A stretch of DNA of 64,000 nt from an uncultured Coriobacteriia bacterium (GTDB taxonomy: Bacteria; Actinomycetota; Coriobacteriia; Coriobacteriales; QAMH01): NCBI GenBank assembly GCA_959608885.1, contig CAUHSG010000005.1, forward strand, positions 41,248 to 105,247. Reading direction: 5' to 3'. How positions within the stretch are numbered: the stretch's first letter is position 1; each line of letters starts with the position of its first letter. Under the pieces are notes generated by a model. That model did no database searches, was not told the DNA's origin, and worked only from the letters and a program-made list of their open reading frames with translations. Made by a program: the position numbers and the translations under genes. Positions 62,301 to 64,000 of the stretch are shown here, in pieces.

Positions 62301-62685
62301 CCGGGACGTATTTCGCCACAACGTTCTGCGAAACGCCATTCGCGCGCATCTTGGAGAGAATGGGATTGCTGTTGTGCTCGGTGAAGTAGATGAAGAAGCC
62401 AGCGACCACGAGGATGAGGCCGATGATGAACATGGAAAGCGAGATGCCGGGGACGAAAATACCGATGCCGGAGATGACCGTGCCCAGGGCAGCTGCCGCA
62501 TACGCAAGGACGAAGGGCCAGCGTACGCCCGACGGCGTCGCGAACTCGTCGACGCTCACGTCAAGGCCGTCATCGGACAGCTCTTGGGCGATATAGAGCG
62601 AAGCCTGGTGCTCCTCCTCCGTGCTAACCGGTCGCGGGCCGATCTGGTCGGCAAGTACGTTCACATATTCCATGAGATCAGCCAT
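59377..62685 (-). CDS. Large M28-like membrane peptidase-fold protein with a ~700-residue acidic insertion
   Basis: A 1102-residue protein. The M28 metallopeptidase fold is split. Zinc-type motifs AAHVDTV (His146, Asp148) and GGNDNASSIAVLL (Asp231) lie in the first 240 residues, interleaved with four membrane helices. INLEAVG (Glu994) and WHTAEDT (His1074) are at the end. Between them is a Glu/Ala-rich, low-complexity region of about 700 residues. The stretch where M28 enzymes have the catalytic Glu-Glu reads ALGASGAGAQG, so that pair is missing. It may be catalytically dead or have a different role. GGAGGAG precedes the ATG. Confidence 0.72.
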   Translation of the reverse strand: MADLMEYVNVLADQIGPRPVSTEEEHQASLYIAQELSDDGLDVSVDEFATPSGVRWPFVLAYAAAALGTVISGIGIFVPGISLSMFIIGLILVVAGFFIYFTEHNSNPILSKMRANGVSQNVVAKYVPDNVARDSRRRKKIIIAAHVDTVRAQPEASSKIIGYAPLLHKIIFYCMIGLVAVLFIRLLPLPWPEVIDTILWVVSLIASVFVLAAAACIVASRFTPYISGGNDNASSIAVLLSVARLLVNPNERERFTRERSSMLTSDFMGAVEDEEPIDPFAPSVDDVDEPIIHSAEEAYAEGLVPEGVEVTYDADGVRDDATVAFPALSPEEQLDVLADTAAEELHFDTMSTGAFSLDDVEFEQVGVEDEALNPAKPGAISEMQVPDLDFTLDEEVDEARKKPVERLDDAVIFAEYMGVDEHHDETELEPEPDPAQDAEEPIEVEAQAEELEQAEEAVEEASLENEESPAPAPIYMPIETPTRSHDERPQVARPVPSWYAAAKEKAAKDLEKRAATEPQDEDAPVFSYRSRFADAPAVAKGVRAQQAEEEQAAEQPVEVEADETVEAVVDEAAEAVQPATTSSEEHAEEAAEIVDAVVSAINLDIPDDQLDELSPDSSGLFPRVQVQEETAAEAKQEGAPRVQLTSRIPNIGSSDDKEREERKSAHETHAARGARPELQSIPVVDSLDDINVEQSDVNGVEIVEEETAVEAVAAVEPVVPATARTQHKKPTARHVTQQFVPTRATHNRDIQLGENRQEAPVSSTFEDTPQATPGHDPFAPKDEGRVSERSSRPKPRQRVESPASVRAQASETVVAAANTSSFPSLTGSFPAISDAVPMADAGDFSDFTEVSDSVIADDAALDSFMAAGQTTEINIPESRFRNAVDKVGGLFNRKGKNANEDYDAGGADAWSDEDDYGWKGGGYFEEEAESAYDAVRQRAAQIRESVVSMTENDLLDKEVWFVALGASGAGAQGMKNFLDLHASELRGSLIINLEAVGAGSISYVDVEGTGKPRRADRRLMSLVKKASKEVRGAEMKAKSLEWRNTDATPAMIAGMRALTIMGFADNGVAPVDWHTAEDTANVVEEDKLEYMTRLLLKVIENS

Positions 62686-62757
62686 GTGGCTCTCCTCCAG
62701 TTACTGCATCTGCGTTAATTGGTCTATTTTATCGTAACCATCTATAGCTTCGGAAGA

Positions 62758-63537
62758 CTACTGCAGGTGATAGCGTCCATCTGTCTCGACGAGCGTGATG
62801 GGCACGCCAAAGAGATGGCGGAGCTTCTGCGTCGTGAGGACCTCTTCTTTGGGGCCATCGGCGACGATGTGCGCATCCTGCAGCATGACCACGCGCTCGA
62901 ACTCCGGCATGATGTCGCCGACGTTATGCGTGATGACGAGAACCGTATGGCCAGCCTTGGCAAGTGCCGACAGCGACTGGCGCATGTTCCAGGCACCTTC
63001 GGGGTCGAGACCCAAAGTCGGCTCGTCGAAGATGAGCAGCGCGGGACCGTTGATGAGGGCGCGGGCGATGAGGGCGCGGCGTGCCTGGCCCGTGGAAAGC
63101 GTGAGCATGTCGCGCTCGGACAGCGACGGGATGCCAATCTCGCGGATGGCCTTGCGAGCCTGCTCGACCTGCTCGTCAGATGCGCCGATATGGAAGGGCA
63201 CGCCGACACTTCCGAAAAAGCCACCGAGCACGATGTCGAACACCGTGCGGTGCACCATCATGCGCTCCTGCACGTCGGTGGACACGAGGCCCACCGTTTC
63301 GATGAGGGTCTCTGGCGACGGATCGGACTGGCCCATAAAGAGCACCGGCGGCGTCTCGCGCCACACGGGCTCGATTTCCTTGGTGAGCAGCTTCACGAGC
63401 GTCGATTTACCCGAGCCGTTGGGGCCGAGCACGACAATGTGCTCACCCTGGTTGATGACAAAGTCGTCAACGTCGAGGATCACGCGACCGTCCATCTTTA
63501 CCTTTGCGTCATGCAAACGCAGCAGTTCCTGAGTCAT
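62758..63537 (-). CDS. ABC transporter ATPase (ModF/YlmA-like single domain)
   Basis: A 259-residue ATPase. Walker A VLGPNGSGKSTLVKLL, signature LSTGQARRALIARAL, Walker B LLIFDEPTLGLDPEG and H-loop VITHNVGDIMPEF are all intact. The signature (LSTGQ) and general form resemble YlmA/ModF-type ATPases, which lack a known permease. No permease gene is adjacent here. AAGGAG precedes the ATG; it lies 13 bp past the typA stop. Confidence 0.88.
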   Translation of the reverse strand: MTQELLRLHDAKVKMDGRVILDVDDFVINQGEHIVVLGPNGSGKSTLVKLLTKEIEPVWRETPPVLFMGQSDPSPETLIETVGLVSTDVQERMMVHRTVFDIVLGGFFGSVGVPFHIGASDEQVEQARKAIREIGIPSLSERDMLTLSTGQARRALIARALINGPALLIFDEPTLGLDPEGAWNMRQSLSALAKAGHTVLVITHNVGDIMPEFERVVMLQDAHIVADGPKEEVLTTQKLRHLFGVPITLVETDGRYHLQ

Positions 63538-63550
63538 GGCAGCTCCTTAG

Positions 63551-64000
63551 CTATTTGCCCAATGCGCGGGCGCGTTCCTTCTTTCTTCCAATTTTATCGA
63601 GCGTACGCTTGCGTAAGCGTATGGATTTGGGAGTAATTTCGACAAGCTCGTCATCGGCGATGTACTCAAGTGCCTCTTCGAGCGTGAACTTGACCGGCGG
63701 CGTGAGCATGATTGCCTTGTCGGCGCTCGACGCGCGCTGATTGCCGAGCTGCTTGGTCTTCGACACGTTCACGTCCATGTCGCCTTCCTTGGCGTTCTCG
63801 CCCACAATCATGCCCTCGTAGCATTCGTCACCAGGCTCGACGTAGAGCGTGCCGCGTTGCTGCAGCGTATCAAGCGCGTAGGCGACGGCCTTGTCGGAAT
63901 GCATGGCGACCATCGCGCCATTCTTGCGCATGCCGAGTTCGCCGCGCATGGGACCGTACTCCGAGAAACGGTGGCTGAAGATGGCCTCGCCGTGGCTCGC
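63551..64000 (-). CDS. typA: Ribosome-associated GTPase TypA/BipA (C-terminal part)
   Basis: The gene enters from the right edge, so only about 149 C-terminal residues are visible. They include FSHRFSEYGPMRGELGMRKNG, in two stretches, VAYALDTLQQRGTLYVEPG and YEGMIVGENAKEGDMDVNVS. These are followed by ASSADKAIMLTPPVKFTLEE and ADDELVEITPKSIRLRKR, all diagnostic of the BipA C-terminal domain. BipA is an EF-G-like GTPase that aids ribosome assembly and stress adaptation. The GTPase domain lies outside the window. Confidence 0.96.
   Translation of the reverse strand, partial: ASHGEAIFSHRFSEYGPMRGELGMRKNGAMVAMHSDKAVAYALDTLQQRGTLYVEPGDECYEGMIVGENAKEGDMDVNVSKTKQLGNQRASSADKAIMLTPPVKFTLEEALEYIADDELVEITPKSIRLRKRTLDKIGRKKERARALGK

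Overview
The window is a 64-kb, G+C-rich bacterial chromosome segment. I infer a host in the Coriobacteriia (Eggerthellaceae-like gut actinobacteria), though no single marker here proves it. The evidence is the actinobacterial gene content and a LuxR-type regulator fused to a 12-helix membrane domain. It is also supported by anaerobe-typical genes: a giant 2-hydroxyacyl-CoA dehydratase activase, a DUF711/PFL-family protein, a GGGtGRT protein and a two-subunit Fe-S fumarase.

Layout. 1-10.6 kb is a minus-strand run: rapZ (cut by the window edge), uvrC, a polyprenyl-phosphate sugar-phosphate transferase, pheA, a cluster-less MutY-like glycosylase, a HAD phosphatase, a heterodimeric ABC exporter and galE. 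10.7-14.8 kb holds an MFS exporter, a DUF4097-type surface protein, a membrane-anchored XRE regulator, a zincin and upp. 14.9-26.5 kb is more A/T-rich and accessory in character: two paralogous MFS carriers flanking an amidohydrolase, a divergent membrane LuxR regulator whose DNA-binding domain is in a different frame, a DUF4143 ATPase, an unknown membrane protein, and a divergent LysR/MFS pair. It ends at a tRNA-Asp gene. 26.6-33 kb is conserved core: an M23-like envelope protein, pth, prs, glmU, tRNA-Gln, ispE and veg. 33-45 kb carries pgi, a prepilin peptidase, an FAD protein, lysC, 5-formyl-THF cyclo-ligase, a phenylacetate-CoA-ligase-like enzyme, a VIT-type metal carrier, tRNA-Phe, a HEAT-repeat protein, tRNA-Val and the fumarase pair. 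A RhaD-like aldolase and a MarR regulator follow. 45.7-57.4 kb has the NifU-like/GGGtGRT pair, asd, a CYTH protein, an HI0933-type flavoprotein, the 1515-residue activase, the DUF711 protein and an unrecognised 212-residue protein. 57.7-64 kb holds purH, a huge M28-like membrane protein, an ABC ATPase and the 3' part of typA.

How the genes fit together. Much of the window is housekeeping: DNA repair, wall-precursor sugars (glmU, galE, the transferase), purine and PRPP metabolism (prs, purH, upp), aspartate-family and aromatic amino acids (lysC, asd, pheA), and isoprenoids (ispE). The activase, the Fe-S fumarase and the NifU-like/GGGtGRT unit point to oxygen-sensitive anaerobic metabolism.

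The least explained features are non-coding. One is a regularly spaced array of a CCTAGG-centred motif in the 354-bp gap before the 212-residue gene. A 22-bp-arm perfect inverted repeat lies just after that gene. A family of GAGACA/GACAAA hairpins follows consecutive stop codons between 47.5 and 50.6 kb, with a relative at 39.3 kb. Among proteins, the cluster-less MutY, the M28-like protein with a roughly 700-residue insertion and the M23-like protein lacking one zinc ligand deserve follow-up. No CRISPR array, insertion sequence, integrase or rRNA gene was seen. Except for 57390-57743, every gap between genes is under 300 bases.
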